Shown: piece by piece, positions 40,140 through 41,887 of the stretch
How the letters are laid out: each line of letters opens with the position of its first letter
Position numbering within the stretch: the stretch's first letter is position 1
DNA from: an uncultured Verrucomicrobiales bacterium
Lineage (GTDB): Bacteria > Verrucomicrobiota > Verrucomicrobiia > Verrucomicrobiales > Akkermansiaceae
Direction of reading: 5' to 3'
Length of the DNA: 41,887 bases
Assembly (NCBI GenBank): GCA_937934595.1
Contig: CALGZA010000045.1
Coordinates: 1-41,887, forward strand
Program-made: the position numbers and the translations under genes
Notes under the pieces: model-generated
What the model was told of the DNA's origin: nothing
The model's input: only the letters and a program-made list of their open reading frames with translations
Database searches by the model: none

Positions 40140-41887
40140 ATGTTTTTATTAAACCGCAAATTTTGGCTTTCTGTGTTTCGAGTATGGATGGTGTGTGTGG
40201 TGGTTGCACTTGTGGTGAGGTTAGTGCAGTTGAGTTTTGTTACTGAGAGGCAGGCGGCTTTGGTAGGTTTGAGTGAGCGTGGTTATTTGGCGACTCCGAT
40301 GCAGGTGCGTTTGAGTGCGAGTTCTGGTGATGCTGATGTTTTGCGGGAGCTGGGTGAGTTAGGTGTGGATTTTGATTCTGTGGATGAAGATGGAATGGAT
40401 GCGGTTCATTTGGCGCTTGATCATGAGCGATGGGAGGCACTGGGTGTGGTGCGTGATTATGCGTTGGAGAATGACCGTGTGGGTGGTGGTGGGAAGACTC
40501 CGGTGATGAAGTTATTGGATAGGGGTGATTTGGAGTTGGCGCAGAGTTTTGTGGATGATGGTGGTGGTGTTGATTTTAGGATGATGGATGGTGGTGTGGA
40601 GGTTCCAGCTGTAGTTTATTATTTATTACGTAATGACGAGGCGCGCTTTAATTTTGTGGCTGGTAATGCTAAGGATTTGGATGTGCGTGGTGCTTATGGT
40701 AGGGTATTGTTACAGATAGCGATGGAGGGTGGATATACGGCGGAGACTTTGGCTCTGGTGAGGTATGGTGCTGATTTGAGTAAGTTAGATTTACCTGGTG
40801 GGAGTGTGTTGTGTGAGATTATTGAGAATCCGTTACGTTATGCTTTGAGTGATAGTGATCAGGTTCGGTTGCTGGGTGCTTTGCTTGCTCGTGGTGTGGA
40901 TGTGAATGAGGCTGATGGTGGTGGTGAAAGGCCGTTGAGCGTGGCTATAAGGGAGGGTAGGTTTTCGGCATTTTCTTTGTTGATGAGTCATGTTGTTAAA
41001 GATCAGAGTTATGTTTGGGATGCTCTTAGGTATAATCGGTCTGAGATGCTGAGGGAACTTTTGGTGTCTGGCTGGAAGAGTGATGAGGTGGGGGCGGGTG
41101 GTGAGACGCCTTTGGTAAGTCTTTTGAAGCGTGGGGGAGCTGAGGCTGCTGAGATGGTGGGTGTGTTGCTGGATCATGGTGCTGATGCTGACCAGGTTGC
41201 GGCTGAGGGGCAGCGTGCTGTTTTTGTGGCTATTGTGGCTGGTAAATCATTGACTGCGAAGGCGCTTATAAATCATGAGAAGGGAGCTGATGTGCATGGG
41301 GTGATGAACTTTCCTGTTTCTAGGGCGTTTTTTGGATTGTTTAATAAGCGAGGGCTTTGTGGTTGGTATTGTAGGAATGTGCGGGGGCTTAGTCCTTTGA
41401 TGATTGCTGTTTTGAGGGATGATTTGGGTGTGGCGCATGCTTTGGTGAAGAAGGGGGCACGCAGGGGGCAGAGGACAGAGGCTAAGACGTATCCGATACA
41501 GATGGCGGCTAGTATGAAGAATGTTCGTATGCAGCAGTTGGTATTGGGTGTTCCTTTTGATGATGGTAAGCAGGCTCGGAGGTTTGTTGTGGATTTATCT
41601 CAGCAGAAGGTGTTTTTTTATAAGTGGGGGAAGGTGGTGCGGTCATCACGTTGTTCAACTGGTAAGAAGGATTATAGGACGCCTGTGGGTGAGTATGTGA
41701 TAACGAGCAAGGAGGAGGATAAGGTTTCTAATATTTATAAGGATGCCGAGATGCCTTATTTTCAGAGGTTTTCGTGTAAGGATATAGGTTTCCATGAGGG
41801 TGCTACGTATGCTGGTTTTCTGTCTCATGGGTGTATTAGGTTGCCGATGAGTAGTGCGAAGTATTTTTATAAGCATAGTAGAGTGGG
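40140..41887 (+). CDS. Ankyrin-repeat L,D-transpeptidase, C-terminus cut by window edge
   Basis: The frame is open from ATG 40140 to the window end, 582 codons without a stop. An N-terminal helix (VWMVCVVVALVVRLV, about 15-30) anchors it. Ankyrin-type repeats span roughly residues 65-475, with motifs such as DGMDAVHLALDHERW, GADLSKLDLPGG and LLDHGADADQVAAEG. From about 478 to the edge is a YkuD domain: FVVDLSQQKVFFYKWGKVV, CSTGKKDYRTPVGEY, and the catalytic SHGCIRLP with Cys565 and His563. Such enzymes form 3-3 peptidoglycan cross-links or attach proteins to the wall. Probably only a short C-terminus is missing. Confidence 0.87.
   Translation, partial: MFLLNRKFWLSVFRVWMVCVVVALVVRLVQLSFVTERQAALVGLSERGYLATPMQVRLSASSGDADVLRELGELGVDFDSVDEDGMDAVHLALDHERWEALGVVRDYALENDRVGGGGKTPVMKLLDRGDLELAQSFVDDGGGVDFRMMDGGVEVPAVVYYLLRNDEARFNFVAGNAKDLDVRGAYGRVLLQIAMEGGYTAETLALVRYGADLSKLDLPGGSVLCEIIENPLRYALSDSDQVRLLGALLARGVDVNEADGGGERPLSVAIREGRFSAFSLLMSHVVKDQSYVWDALRYNRSEMLRELLVSGWKSDEVGAGGETPLVSLLKRGGAEAAEMVGVLLDHGADADQVAAEGQRAVFVAIVAGKSLTAKALINHEKGADVHGVMNFPVSRAFFGLFNKRGLCGWYCRNVRGLSPLMIAVLRDDLGVAHALVKKGARRGQRTEAKTYPIQMAASMKNVRMQQLVLGVPFDDGKQARRFVVDLSQQKVFFYKWGKVVRSSRCSTGKKDYRTPVGEYVITSKEEDKVSNIYKDAEMPYFQRFSCKDIGFHEGATYAGFLSHGCIRLPMSSAKYFYKHSRV

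Noticed and set aside
40833-41876. Several minus-strand frames near the right edge
   Set aside because: All are antisense to the continuous ankyrin-YkuD frame, which has a recognisable catalytic site.
1-41887. CRISPR array
   Set aside because: No series of regularly spaced short repeats and no cas gene seen.

Overview
This window reads as chromosomal DNA of a member of the Verrucomicrobiota, probably a Rubritalea/Akkermansia-like marine lineage. That placement is inference. It rests on the mix of a PurF-type protein of about 640 residues, a eukaryote-type branching enzyme, a secreted sulfatase, a GYF-RDD membrane protein, a lone pseudopilin of the type common in that phylum, and AT-rich start regions that often lack a clear Shine-Dalgarno. 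Most of the content is housekeeping. Accessory material sits at the left end, around 28.9-32.9 kb, and in small pockets between.

Layout. 1-1360: an AT-rich accessory segment holding one small lipoprotein gene, a 31-bp direct repeat at both edges, a possible intron-like RNA remnant and copy 1 of a mobile-type repeat. 1361-3274 (-): asd and a short-chain prenyl synthase. 3453-3993 (+): three consecutive miniature lipoprotein genes (46, 29 and 55 aa) with two strong terminators. 4075-7308 (-): selB, infA and an aldo/keto reductase. A tRNA-Arg(CCT) follows at 7410. 7543-9045 (-): msrA and an M48 lipoprotein protease. 9154 (+): a small monooxygenase-fold protein. 9535-14046 (-): a probable operon of STAS protein, SpoIIE-type phosphatase, EamA transporter and M32 carboxypeptidase. 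14224-18009: an outer-membrane DUF481 protein (-), a glycine-zipper lipoprotein, an orphan ketosynthase and a pseudopilin (+). 18213-26458 (+): a tight six-gene run of a LolC/E-type permease, GYF-RDD protein, RNase H-like exonuclease, HtrA protease, mutL and a Usp-DUF389 protein. 26445-28487 (-): the branching enzyme. 28753: a CAT-anticodon tRNA with terminator, then copy 2 of the repeat. 29189-35908 (-): an M6 protease with a discoidin-like domain, a TPR membrane protein, a sulfatase and tyrS. 36052-36961 (+): a toxin-antitoxin-like pair with a DUF6036-type nucleotidyltransferase. 36958-39921 (-): purF-type and purM genes. 40140-end (+): an ankyrin-repeat L,D-transpeptidase that runs off the window.

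How the parts fit. Envelope functions dominate the non-housekeeping genes: lipoprotein sorting-type permease, HtrA, M48 protease, L,D-transpeptidase, glycine-zipper and miniature lipoproteins. The STAS/phosphatase pair is half of a partner-switching circuit. The purine genes (purM then purF) and tyrS are core metabolism.

The most striking global property is strand composition. The + strand is rich in G and T over most of the window whichever strand is coding, so + genes end codons in T/G and - genes in A/C. The miniature lipoproteins, the pseudopilin and the left-end segment escape this pattern.
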